From the NCBI RefSeq assembly GCF_020905335.1, contig NZ_JAJJMN010000001.1, positions 3,100,001-3,164,000 on the forward strand: 64,000 nt of DNA, given 5' to 3'. This DNA is from Flavobacterium lipolyticum. Lineage in GTDB: Bacteria; Bacteroidota; Bacteroidia; Flavobacteriales; Flavobacteriaceae. A program made the translations under genes and the position numbers. Below, one piece after another: positions 47,049 to 56,545 of the stretch. The number at the start of each line of letters is the position of its first letter. The stretch's first letter is position 1. The notes beneath the pieces are model-generated. The model saw only the letters and a program-made list of their open reading frames with translations, did not search any database and was not told where the DNA came from.

Positions 47049-50000
47049 ATGAAGAAAGAATTATTATGGATGTATTTATGCTTTTTTGGATTGGTTACTC
47101 ATTCTTATGGCAATATAAATACAATAAACAATGTGACGGCATTTTTATCCTACCCCGTAAAGCCAGATTGGCTAAAATTAGAGGTAAATAACACTTCGAC
47201 AGCTTATAATTATAGGCCGTCGCTTTTAGGTTTAGATGAGTTTACCGGTGATAGGAATGGAAATATCTATTTTCAATGGTATGATTCTGATACTGTAACC
47301 AATTTAACTGGTGCTAAAACTGACCAAACTGGGGCTACAGTTTCGACTATTCTGAGGACTTATCCTGCTACCGTAAGTGGAGAAACTTTCGATAACTACA
47401 ATTTTAACCATATAAACGGAACGTTAACTATCGATGGTAGTAATCTTCCTGAAACTGTGATCTACCCTACTGCTCTTTTGACATCAACGGTGACTAAAAC
47501 CTACGGAGATCCGGATTATTCTCCGGATCCTCTGAATTCAAGTACTTCTTACAGTAGTAGTAATTCTGCGGTAGCCACCATTGTAAACAACAAGGTGCAT
47601 ATTGTGGCTTCTGGAACAGCAATCATTACTTTAGCTGCTTCGGATGGGAGTACAATACAGCAGGTTTTAACGGTTAACAAAGCGCCATTAAGTATTATTG
47701 CTGATAACAAATCCAAAAAAAATGGAGAAAATAATCCCCAATTTACCCTTTCTTATTCGGGGTTTTTAAATGGAGATACTACAGCTAGTTTAACTACGGC
47801 CCCTGCTGTCTCTACTACTGCCGGTACTTTAAGTCCGACGGGGACTTATCCTATCACAGTAAGTGGAGGAAGTTCAGATAAATATGAATTTCACTATACA
47901 AACGGGACCATGACGATTATCGATCCTACTATTAGTAAAGTATCAATTGTGGCCAACGGGACAACTGCTTCTTCTACCTATACTGGAAACTATGGAATTG
48001 AGCTCTCATATGACAATGACCCGAATACGTATTATCATTCTGGGCCCATTGCTAATACATCTCCATTTATCCTTAACTATCGTCTTAATGGATCCGCAGT
48101 AGTTAATGGTTTGAGATATAGCCCAAAACCGCAAAGCGCACTAGGAAGAGCTGGTGATTTAGGAAAGGTGAAAATCAGTTACAATACGGTTTCGGATGCC
48201 ACTTTTCAACCTCTGATGGATTATGATTTTGGACAGTTGGCAACGGCTAAAAGTTTCAACTTTCCTTTTCCGATAACTCCGTTAAATATTCGTATTGAGG
48301 TTCTAGAGGGTATCGGTGGTTATGCTGCTTGTTCTGAAATGGAATTTTATACTGACCTTATTTTTGAATCAAAGGTAACTAAAACTTACGGAGCTCTCGA
48401 TTATCGGCCGGTAGTCCCGAATTTAAACGAATCAAATGCCTCCTACAGTAGTAGCAATTCTGCAGTAGCCACCATTGTAAACAACAGAGTACATATTGTG
48501 GCTTCCGGAACATCAATTATTACTATAGCTGCTCCGGACGGGAGTACAGCACAACAAATCTTAACGGTTAACAAAGCCCCATTAAATATTATTGCTGATA
48601 ACAAATCCAAAAATTTGGGAGAAAATAATCCCCAATTTACCTTTTCTTATTCGGGTTTATTAAATGGAGATGCTATAGGTAGCTTAACTACGGCTCCAGC
48701 TGTCTCTAGCACTGCCCTTGTTTTAAGTCCGATGGGGGGGTATGATATCACAGTAAGTGGGGGGAGTTCAGATAAATACGAATTTCACTATACAAAGGGG
48801 ATCATGACGGTTATCGATCCTCTTATTAGTAAAGTATCAGTTGTGGCCAACGGGACAACTGCTTCTAGTACCCATCCGGGAAACTATGGAATTGAGCTTT
48901 CATATGACAATAACCCGAACACGTTTTATCATTCTGACTTCTTTAATGGGACAACTTGTATTCTTAACTATCATTTTAATGGATCCGCAGTAGTCAATAG
49001 TTTGATATATAAAACAAAACCGCTAAGTGCACCAGGAAGAGCTGGTGATTTCGGAAATGTGAGAATCAGTTACAATACGGTTTCGGATGCCACTTTTCAG
49101 CCTCTGATGAATTATGACTTTAAACAGTTGACAACGGATAAAGGTGTCAACTTTCCTTTTTCGATAACTCCGTTAAACATTCGTATTGAGGTTCTAGACG
49201 CTAACAGTACTTATGCTGCTTGTTCTGAAATGGAATTTTATAATGGTTCATCTTATTATACCACCAAAAGATATGGAGATGCCAATTATGCTCCTTTCTC
49301 AAACCCGGCCTTGTCGTATACCAGTAATAATTCTGCAGTAGCCACCATTGTAAACAACAAAGTACATATTGTGGGTTCCGGAACAACAATCATTACTATA
49401 GCTGCTCCGGATGGGAGTACAGCACAAGAAACCTTAGTAGTTGGCAAAGCCCCATTGACTGTTACAGCCAATAATCAATCGAGAGCCTATGGAGCGGTCA
49501 ATCCAACTTTAACGCTGTCTTATAGCGGTTTTGTAAACGGAGATACGGCAGGGAGTCTTACCACAGCGCCAAGTGCTACAACAAGTGCTGTAGTATCAAG
49601 TCCGTTGGGTAATTATGATATTACAATAAGCGGAGGAAGTTCAGATAAATACGACTTTACTTATGCTGCTGGTACACTGACCATTGGTAAAGCGCCATTG
49701 ATCGTTACTGCCAATAATAAATCCAGAGCCTATGGAGCTGTCAATCCAGACTTAACACTGTCTTATAGCGGTTTTGTAAACGGAGATATGGCAGGGAGTC
49801 TTACCACAGCGCCAAGTGCTGCAACAAGTGCCGTAGTATCAAGTCCGTTGGGTAATTATGATATTACAGTAAGCGGAGGAATTTCAGATAAATACGACTT
49901 TACTTATGCTAAAGGTACACTGACCATTGGTAAAGCGCCATTGACCGTTACGGCCAATAATCAATCAAAAGTCTATGGAGCCGCCAATCCGGTTTTAAGG

Positions 50001-53000
50001 CTGTCTTATAGCGGTTTTGTAAATGGAGATACGGCAGGGAGTCTTACCACAGCGCCAAGTGCCGCAACAAGTGCTGTCGCATCAAGTCCGGCGGGCAGTT
50101 ATGATATTACAGTAAGTGGAGGAAACTCAGATAAATACGACTTTACTTATGTTAAAGGTACACTGACCATTGGTAAAGTGCCATTGATCGTTACGGCCAA
50201 TAATAAATCCAGAACCTATGGAGCTGTCAATCCAGACTTCACAATGTCTTATAGCGGTTTTGTAAACGGAGATACGGCAGGGAGTCTTACCACAGCGCCA
50301 AGTGCCGCAACAAGTGCTGTAACATCAAGTTCGGTGGGCAGTTATGATATCACAGTAAGCGGAGGAATTTCAGATAAATACGACTTTACTTACGCTAAAG
50401 GTGCACTAACTGTAAATAAAGCACAATTAACGGTTACAGCTGGTAATAAATCCAGAGCCTATGGAGCTGTCAATCCAGACTTAACAGTGTCTTATAGCGG
50501 TTTTGTAAACGGAGATACGGCAGGGAGTCTTACCACAGCGCCAAGTGCTACAACAAGTGCTGTCGCATCAAGTCCGGCGGGTAGTTATGATATTACAGTA
50601 AGCGGAGGGATTTCAGATAAATACGACTTTACTTATGCTAAAGGTATACTTACCATTGGTAAAGTGCCATTGATCGTTACGGCCAATAATAAATCAAAAG
50701 CCTATGGAGCTGTCAATCCAGACTTAACAGTGTCTTATAGCGGTTTTGTAAACGGAGATACGGCAGGGAGTCTTACCACAGCGCCAAGTGCCGCAACAAG
50801 TGCTGTAGCATCAAGTCCGGCGGGCAGTTATGATATTACAGTAAGCGGAGGAATTTCAGACAAATACGACTTTACTTATGCTAAAGGTATACTTACCATT
50901 GGTAAAGTGCCATTGATCGTTACGGCCAATAATAAATCCAGAGCCTATGGAGCTGTCAATCCAGACTTAACACTGTCTTATAGCGGTTTTGTAAACGGAG
51001 ATACGGCAGGGAGTCTTACCACAGCGCCAAGTGCCGTAACAAGTGCTGTAGCATCAAGTCCGGCGGGCAGTTATGATATTACAGTAAGCGGAGGGATTTC
51101 AGATAAATACGACTTTACTTATGCTAAAGGTATACTTACCATTGGTAAAGTGCCATTGATCGTTACGGCCAATAATAAATCCAGAACCTATGGAGCTGTC
51201 AATCCAGACTTAACAGTGTCTTATAGCGGTTTTGTAAATGGAGATACAGCAGGGAGTCTTACCACAGCGCCAAGTATCGCAACAAGTGCTGTCGCATCAA
51301 GTCCGGCGGGCAGTTATGATATTACAGTAGGCGGAGGGATTTCAGATAAATACGACTTTACTTATGCTAAAGGTACACTAACTGTAAATAAAGCACAGTT
51401 AACGGTTACAGTTGGTAATCAATCAAGAGCCTATGGAGTTGTCAATCCAGACTTAACAGTGTCTTATAGCGGTTTTGTAAACGGAGATACGGCAGGGAGT
51501 CTTACCACAGCGCCAAGTGCTACAACAAGTGCTGTAACATCAAGTCCGGCGGGCAGTTATGATATTACAGTGGGCGGAGGAATTTCAGATAAATACGACT
51601 TTACTTATGCTAAAGGTACACTAACTGTAAATAAAGCACAATTAACGGTTACAGCTGGTAATCAATCCAGAGCCTATGGAGCGGTCAATCCAGACTTAAC
51701 AGTGTCTTATAGCGGTTTTGTAAACGGAGATACGGCAGGGAGTCTTACCACAGTGCCAAGTGCCGCAACAAGTGCTGTAGCATCAAGTCCGTTGGGTAGT
51801 TATGATATTACAGTAAGTGGAGGAACTTCGGGCAACTACGACTTTACTTATGTTAATGGTATACTAACTGTAAATAAAGCACAATTAACGGTTACAGCTG
51901 GTAATCAATCCAGAGCCTATGGAGCTGTCAATCCAGACTTAACAGTGTCTTATAGCGGTTTTGTAAACGGAGATACGGCAGGGAGTCTTACCACAGCGCC
52001 AAGTATCGCAACAAGTGCTGTCGCATCAAGTTCGGCAGGCAGTTATGATATTACAGTAAGTGGAGGAATTTCAGATAAATACGACTTTACTTATGTTAAA
52101 GGTATACTAACTGTAAATAAAGCACAATTAACGGTTACAGCTGGTAATCAATCCAAAGCCTATGGAGCTGTCAATCCAAACTTAACAGTGTCTTATAGCG
52201 GTTTTGTAAACGGAGATACGGCAGGGAGTCTTACCACAGCGCCAAGTGCCGTAACAAGTGCTGTCGCATCAAGTTCGGCAGGCAGTTATGATATTACAGT
52301 AAGTGGAGGAAGTTCAGATAAATACGACTTTATTTATGCTAAAGGTATACTTACCATTGGTAAAGTGCCATTGATCGTTACGGCCGATAATAAATCAAAA
52401 ATCTATGGAGCCGCTAATCCGGTCTTAACGCTGTCTTATAGCGGTTTTGTAAACGGAGATACGGCAGGGAGTCTTACCACAGTGCCAAGTGCTGCAACAA
52501 GTGCTGTAGCATCAAGTCCGGCGGGCAGTTATGGTATTACAGTAAGCGGCGGAACTTCGGGGAACTACGACTTAACTTATGCTGCTGGTACACTGATCAT
52601 TGGTAAAGCGCCATTGACCGTTAGAGCCGATAATAAATCAAAAGTTTATGGAGCTGCTAATCCGGTCTTAACGCTGTCTTATAGCGGTTTTGTAAACGGA
52701 GATACAGTAGGGAGTCTTACCACAGCGCCAAGTGCTACAACAAGTGCTGTAGCGTCAAGTTCGACGGGAACTTATCCTATCACAATAAGCGGAGGAACTT
52801 CGGGCAACTACGACTTTACTTATGTTAATGGTACACTGACCATTGGCAAAACGCTATTGACCGTAACTCAAATTACTGTTGGTACTAAAGTTTATCCAAA
52901 TCCGGTTAAAACTATTAATTACCTGATGGCATGTGGCGAGAACAACGTAAATGTAGCATTGAGCAATGCAACCAATGCAACCTTTACGCCTGCAGCTAAT

Positions 53001-53618
53001 TTTACGATCAATACACCTAAACCTGGAATTTATACGCAAAATGTAACGATTACTTCTGAAGACGGAAGTGCTAATGCTACTTATGCTATAACTGTAGAAA
53101 AACCATTTGATTTCGATGATATTGTACACCAAAAATTCAATAATGTACTTATCGTAAACAACAACCCTCAAACGAATGGCGGTTATGAGTTTGTTTCATA
53201 CCAATGGTTTAAAAATGGACAATTAATTGGTACAGGCCAATACTTTTCAGCAGGAGACGATCTGGGGAATAAATTAGATCTTACTGCCGACTATAGTGTA
53301 AAAATGACTACTAAAGATGGTAAAGTGCTGCAAACATGTCCTTCTAAAATGAAGACACAAAAATCACTTGAGGTTAAATTGTATCCAAATCCGGTTGAAA
53401 CAGGAAAAATGCTTACTGTAGACGCTGATTTGCCAGAAGGTGATTTAGAAAACATGCAAATAAGTCTTTACTCTGTTACAGGTAAACTACTTACAACAGT
53501 GAAATCGTCTACTGCTCAGACACAAATACAATTACCTCCAAGTACTGAGAGTAATATGGTTCTTGTAGTTATTGAGTCAGGTAATATCAAAAAGTCATTC
53601 AAAGTACTTGTAAAATAA
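47049..53618 (+). CDS. giant MBG-repeat surface protein with T9SS sorting domain
   Basis: This 2189-residue secreted protein has a signal peptide ending HSYGN. The architecture is two copies of a roughly 295-residue module made of a Big-like domain, an MBG domain and an F5/8-type C-like domain (module starts near 147 and 442; DPNTYYHS marks the latter). A third Big-like domain (about 738-799) follows, then fourteen MBG domains of exactly 81 residues (800-1933). The C terminus is a T9SS type A sorting domain (about 2110-2189, LYPNPVETGKMLTVDADLPE). It is probably an adhesin or sugar-binding stalk on the cell surface. An outer-membrane barrel gene follows directly. Confidence 0.9.
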   Translation: MKKELLWMYLCFFGLVTHSYGNINTINNVTAFLSYPVKPDWLKLEVNNTSTAYNYRPSLLGLDEFTGDRNGNIYFQWYDSDTVTNLTGAKTDQTGATVSTILRTYPATVSGETFDNYNFNHINGTLTIDGSNLPETVIYPTALLTSTVTKTYGDPDYSPDPLNSSTSYSSSNSAVATIVNNKVHIVASGTAIITLAASDGSTIQQVLTVNKAPLSIIADNKSKKNGENNPQFTLSYSGFLNGDTTASLTTAPAVSTTAGTLSPTGTYPITVSGGSSDKYEFHYTNGTMTIIDPTISKVSIVANGTTASSTYTGNYGIELSYDNDPNTYYHSGPIANTSPFILNYRLNGSAVVNGLRYSPKPQSALGRAGDLGKVKISYNTVSDATFQPLMDYDFGQLATAKSFNFPFPITPLNIRIEVLEGIGGYAACSEMEFYTDLIFESKVTKTYGALDYRPVVPNLNESNASYSSSNSAVATIVNNRVHIVASGTSIITIAAPDGSTAQQILTVNKAPLNIIADNKSKNLGENNPQFTFSYSGLLNGDAIGSLTTAPAVSSTALVLSPMGGYDITVSGGSSDKYEFHYTKGIMTVIDPLISKVSVVANGTTASSTHPGNYGIELSYDNNPNTFYHSDFFNGTTCILNYHFNGSAVVNSLIYKTKPLSAPGRAGDFGNVRISYNTVSDATFQPLMNYDFKQLTTDKGVNFPFSITPLNIRIEVLDANSTYAACSEMEFYNGSSYYTTKRYGDANYAPFSNPALSYTSNNSAVATIVNNKVHIVGSGTTIITIAAPDGSTAQETLVVGKAPLTVTANNQSRAYGAVNPTLTLSYSGFVNGDTAGSLTTAPSATTSAVVSSPLGNYDITISGGSSDKYDFTYAAGTLTIGKAPLIVTANNKSRAYGAVNPDLTLSYSGFVNGDMAGSLTTAPSAATSAVVSSPLGNYDITVSGGISDKYDFTYAKGTLTIGKAPLTVTANNQSKVYGAANPVLRLSYSGFVNGDTAGSLTTAPSAATSAVASSPAGSYDITVSGGNSDKYDFTYVKGTLTIGKVPLIVTANNKSRTYGAVNPDFTMSYSGFVNGDTAGSLTTAPSAATSAVTSSSVGSYDITVSGGISDKYDFTYAKGALTVNKAQLTVTAGNKSRAYGAVNPDLTVSYSGFVNGDTAGSLTTAPSATTSAVASSPAGSYDITVSGGISDKYDFTYAKGILTIGKVPLIVTANNKSKAYGAVNPDLTVSYSGFVNGDTAGSLTTAPSAATSAVASSPAGSYDITVSGGISDKYDFTYAKGILTIGKVPLIVTANNKSRAYGAVNPDLTLSYSGFVNGDTAGSLTTAPSAVTSAVASSPAGSYDITVSGGISDKYDFTYAKGILTIGKVPLIVTANNKSRTYGAVNPDLTVSYSGFVNGDTAGSLTTAPSIATSAVASSPAGSYDITVGGGISDKYDFTYAKGTLTVNKAQLTVTVGNQSRAYGVVNPDLTVSYSGFVNGDTAGSLTTAPSATTSAVTSSPAGSYDITVGGGISDKYDFTYAKGTLTVNKAQLTVTAGNQSRAYGAVNPDLTVSYSGFVNGDTAGSLTTVPSAATSAVASSPLGSYDITVSGGTSGNYDFTYVNGILTVNKAQLTVTAGNQSRAYGAVNPDLTVSYSGFVNGDTAGSLTTAPSIATSAVASSSAGSYDITVSGGISDKYDFTYVKGILTVNKAQLTVTAGNQSKAYGAVNPNLTVSYSGFVNGDTAGSLTTAPSAVTSAVASSSAGSYDITVSGGSSDKYDFIYAKGILTIGKVPLIVTADNKSKIYGAANPVLTLSYSGFVNGDTAGSLTTVPSAATSAVASSPAGSYGITVSGGTSGNYDLTYAAGTLIIGKAPLTVRADNKSKVYGAANPVLTLSYSGFVNGDTVGSLTTAPSATTSAVASSSTGTYPITISGGTSGNYDFTYVNGTLTIGKTLLTVTQITVGTKVYPNPVKTINYLMACGENNVNVALSNATNATFTPAANFTINTPKPGIYTQNVTITSEDGSANATYAITVEKPFDFDDIVHQKFNNVLIVNNNPQTNGGYEFVSYQWFKNGQLIGTGQYFSAGDDLGNKLDLTADYSVKMTTKDGKVLQTCPSKMKTQKSLEVKLYPNPVETGKMLTVDADLPEGDLENMQISLYSVTGKLLTTVKSSTAQTQIQLPPSTESNMVLVVIESGNIKKSFKVLVK
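49446..52847 (+). repeat. 14 tandem 243-bp repeats encoding MBG domains
   Basis: Distances between equivalent Lys codons (AAA at 49446 and at 52848) equal exactly 14 x 243 bp, so there are no net indels. A core such as GGTTTTGTAAACGGAGATAC is nearly identical in all copies. Linker types alternate in blocks (KAPLTVTANN, KVPLIVTANN, KAQLTVTAGN), with copies 6-8 and 9-12 most alike, which points to block duplication or gene conversion. Confidence 0.95.
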
Positions 53619-53628
53619 TCAAAATCAT

Positions 53629-53656
53629 GCCAGTACCACTTCAAAATGGTACTGGC
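53629..53656 (+). other. intercistronic hairpin after the giant protein gene
   Basis: GCCAGTACCA (53629-53638) and TGGTACTGGC (53647-53656) pair perfectly over 10 bp with an 8-base loop. No T-run follows, so it may stabilise or process the mRNA, or attenuate the downstream barrel gene. Confidence 0.65.
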
Positions 53657-53671
53657 TAATACAACTTTAAG

Positions 53672-54523
53672 ATGAAAAAATATATCAGTACCTCTATAAA
53701 ATCTATAGCTACAGTTACGGCGTTTTTAGCGATATGCCTCCAGGGCTATAGTCAGGATAAAAAACAGGAAATATCGATCTCCGTCGCAGGATCCGGTTCT
53801 TTTCTTAAGTACAGTGGCGGTGGTACTATCGTACCCGGAAACGGAATTAGTGCAGGAATCAGATACTCCTATTATTTAAACGAAGGCTTAAGTATCGGAA
53901 TTGGAGCGGAGTACCAATCCTATAATTCTGATGCAAAGTATGCTTCTTTTAATGGACAATATGTTACTAAAGATACCGAAAATGAAACCTTTCAGTTTAG
54001 ATACAAAGCCACTAACTTCAGAGAAGAACAAAGCCTGAGTTACATAAATGTTCCAATCGCCATTCAATTTGAAACTCCGGGAACTACTCAATTGTACGTT
54101 GCTGCGGGTGCTAAAGTAGGATTTGCGATCAAAGGATGTTATCAGAGTACCTTTCAAAACCTTACTACAAGCGGTTACTATCCGCAATACAATGTAGAAT
54201 TATTTAACCCTGCGTTTGCCGGTTTTGCAAGTACTAATGATGTAAAGATCAGCGAACAGGATTTAGATACTAAAGTGTCTTACTCTGCTACTTTTGAAAC
54301 AGGTGTAAAACAAAAGATTGGGAACAGAAGTTCATTCTATCTTGGGGCTTATATCGATTATGGTCTAAATAACATCTACAATAAAAATGGAGACAAAAGT
54401 CTGGTACAGTACAATCCGGGCCTTCCTGTGCAGCTGCAATACAACAGCGTATTGGATTCTCCATCCGTACACAATGTCAGACTGGTTTCTTACGGACTTA
54501 AACTGAGATTTGCTTTACGTTAA
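53672..54523 (+). CDS. outer-membrane beta-barrel protein
   Basis: The 283-residue protein has a signal peptide ending LQGYSQ and then a beta-barrel pattern: SISVAGSGSFLKYSGGG, ISAGIRYSYYLNEGLSIGIG, and closing strands ending VSYGLKLRFALR. It is similar in style to the OmpW/OMP_b-brl type barrels. It starts 53 bp after the giant repeat protein and is probably in the same transcript. It could anchor or display that protein, as small barrels often do for T9SS cargo. That link is inferred. No terminator with a T-run is visible after it. Confidence 0.8.
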   Translation: MKKYISTSIKSIATVTAFLAICLQGYSQDKKQEISISVAGSGSFLKYSGGGTIVPGNGISAGIRYSYYLNEGLSIGIGAEYQSYNSDAKYASFNGQYVTKDTENETFQFRYKATNFREEQSLSYINVPIAIQFETPGTTQLYVAAGAKVGFAIKGCYQSTFQNLTTSGYYPQYNVELFNPAFAGFASTNDVKISEQDLDTKVSYSATFETGVKQKIGNRSSFYLGAYIDYGLNNIYNKNGDKSLVQYNPGLPVQLQYNSVLDSPSVHNVRLVSYGLKLRFALR

Positions 54524-54590
54524 TTAACAAATAAAAAATCTTAAAGAACTCCTTTTCCCGCTTGGGAAAAATTAAAAATCGGCTTCTTCT

Positions 54591-55034
54591 TTATTGGTTA
54601 ATTGACCAAACAGAGTATCCTTTTGGAAGACATTGTATTTTTACCCATTTGTCAGCCTGTGTGGTAGGATACCAGACTGAGATTCCTGTAAAATCTTTTA
54701 TTTGAGATTTGCCCAATTCGTCTGAATCCATCTTTCCTGTCAGGTGTCAGAGTTGTTAATGTAAACAACCGATCCGGGATTTCCGTTGTAACTATTTCTA
54801 TTCGTCATTGTCAGCGTATAAAATAGAAGTTGTTCCGGTCGTTTTATTGTTGTGTATCCAGATGAGATTGTTTAGTTGTTCTTGTCCTGCCATTCTTCAT
54901 AATCTCTGTCGAAAATAGTGCGATAGCTTTCATGGGTTAGGACGTAAGAATAAGCTAATAATTTATTCCAAATTTCATCGGTATCATGATTGGTCACGAA
55001 GGTTATTGCTTTGTACGGATTTCTTTTGAACATG
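54591..55034 (-). pseudogene. decayed duplicate of the alpha-amylase 3' end
   Basis: These 444 bp align with bases 55103-55558 of the intact amylase gene (same strand), covering its C-terminal region of about 150 codons. Differences include substitutions and at least three frame-breaking deletions: one base near ATTTGAGATTTGCCC, eleven bases near GTAACTATTTCTATTCGTC, and one base near GTTTAGTTGTTCTTG. The copy stops where an IS-end-like inverted repeat begins at 55027. It has no intact reading frame. Confidence 0.9.
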
Positions 55035-55069
55035 CCCCAAATAGTGTCTAACTATTTGGGGGCAGTTCA
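55027..55069. mobile_element. 43-bp inverted repeat resembling paired IS3-family (IS150-like) ends
   Basis: TGAACATGCCCCAAATAGT at the left and ACTATTTGGGGGCAGTTCA at the right are nearly complementary over 19 bp, separated by GTCTA. The right arm reversed gives TGAACTGCCCCCAAATAGT, which looks like the terminal repeats of IS3-family elements of this phylum. No transposase remains. It marks the edge of the decayed amylase copy. It may be an excision scar or a miniature element; identity with a known IS was not tested. Confidence 0.6.
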
Positions 55070-55102
55070 ATGATGCAGATTCCCTCTTTTCTTATTGAAA
55101 CT

Positions 55103-56545
55103 TTATTGGTTAATTGACCAAATGGAATATCCTTTTGGAGGACATTGTATTTTTACCCATTTGTCAGCCTGTGTGGTAGGATACCAGCCAGAATTTCCTG
55201 TAAAATCTTTTATCTGAGTATTGGCCCAATTCGTCTGAATCCATCTTTCCTGCCAGGTATCAGAGTTATTAATGTAAACAACCAATCCGGGATTTCCGTT
55301 GTAGCCGTTTCTTCTGGCGATGTATTCGTCATTGTCGGCGTATAAAATAGAAGTTGTTCCGGTTGCTTTATTGTTGTGTATCCAGATCAGATTGTTTAGT
55401 TTGTTCTTGTCCAGCCATTCTTCATAATCTCTGTAAAAAATAGTAGGATAGCCTTCATGGGTCAGGATATAAGAATAAGCGAGTAATTTACTCCAAATTT
55501 CATCGGTATCATGATTGGTTACGAAGGTTACTGCTTTGTACGGATTTCTTTTCCACATCATGTCATCATTCAAAAGTGCCAGATTATTTCCGTCAAAAGC
55601 ATCATTCATTTTATAGTAACAAGCAAAATCGAATACAGAGCTGTTAGCATTGTTTGCCCAGTCGTTCAGAGTATTTACATTAGAATCCCATAATTCACCA
55701 ACAGAAAATCCACCTACATTCGCATTCCAGGAGTTTACCACCCAAGCACCAAAACCTTTTACATAATCGAATCTCCAGCCGTCAAATTTCATGGTATTTT
55801 TATAATATTTTCCCACTCCGTCAGCTCTCAGCCATAGCCAATCTTGTACATGTGGGTTTGCGTGGCATAAATCAGGGAAACCACCAAATGCGCCTTCATC
55901 ATTGTTACCATAGCTGTTTTTGTAAAAATCGTTATAATTACGAGTGAATTTTCCCGAAGCAACTCCGCTAAAATTAGTCCAGGTGTTTGTTCCGGTAAAA
56001 GGATTTGCTTCCGATTGTCCACCGCTGTTGTGATTGATCACAATGTCTGCGTATACTTTTAAATTCTCGGCATGTGCGTTAGTAATTAAGTTAACCAGTT
56101 CGGTTTTTGAACCAAAACGGGTTTCGACAGAGCCATTTTGGTTGTAATCTCCAAAATCAAAATAATCTGTAGGGTCATATCCCATAGAGAAAGCACCGTT
56201 TTGTGCTTTAGAAGCCGGAGGAAGCCATATCGAACCAATTCCTGCGTTAGACCAGACGGTTACTTTACTGCTCACCGTATTCCACCAGGTTCCTCCCGAA
56301 GGAACATCCCAGTAAAAGGCCTGCATCATAACACCGCCTCCGGGATTGTCTACATATTTTCCGGTCGATGATGAATTGGAAGTTCCGGTACTAAATGGTC
56401 TTCCGTCATGATGTGTAACGTTAATAATTTCGAATTGTTCGCTCTGAGCTTTAGAATCTGTTTCAGTAGTTTCATTTTGCGAACACGAACCTAAGAATAC
56501 AGTAATCGCTGCAATCAGGTAAAATTGTAAAATTGGTTTTTTCAT
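55103..56545 (-). CDS. secreted GH13 alpha-amylase lipoprotein
   Basis: This 480-residue enzyme hydrolyses alpha-1,4-glucans. A lipoprotein signal ends at FLGSC with Cys21, so it is exported and membrane-anchored. The GH13 barrel has region I ADIVINHN (His172), region II GWRFDYVKG with the nucleophile Asp260, region III GELWD with the acid/base Glu284, and region [13 protein letters not shown] (His345, Asp346). A C-terminal beta domain ends with PPKGYSIWSINQ. Length is typical for single-domain bacterial enzymes. A decayed partial duplicate of its 3' end lies downstream. No susCD pair is adjacent. Confidence 0.95.
   Translation of the reverse strand: MKKPILQFYLIAAITVFLGSCSQNETTETDSKAQSEQFEIINVTHHDGRPFSTGTSNSSSTGKYVDNPGGGVMMQAFYWDVPSGGTWWNTVSSKVTVWSNAGIGSIWLPPASKAQNGAFSMGYDPTDYFDFGDYNQNGSVETRFGSKTELVNLITNAHAENLKVYADIVINHNSGGQSEANPFTGTNTWTNFSGVASGKFTRNYNDFYKNSYGNNDEGAFGGFPDLCHANPHVQDWLWLRADGVGKYYKNTMKFDGWRFDYVKGFGAWVVNSWNANVGGFSVGELWDSNVNTLNDWANNANSSVFDFACYYKMNDAFDGNNLALLNDDMMWKRNPYKAVTFVTNHDTDEIWSKLLAYSYILTHEGYPTIFYRDYEEWLDKNKLNNLIWIHNNKATGTTSILYADNDEYIARRNGYNGNPGLVVYINNSDTWQERWIQTNWANTQIKDFTGNSGWYPTTQADKWVKIQCPPKGYSIWSINQ

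Noticed and set aside
54553..54570. TTTTCCC/GGGAAAA hairpin as terminator of the barrel gene
   Set aside because: The stem is short and no T-run follows on either strand.
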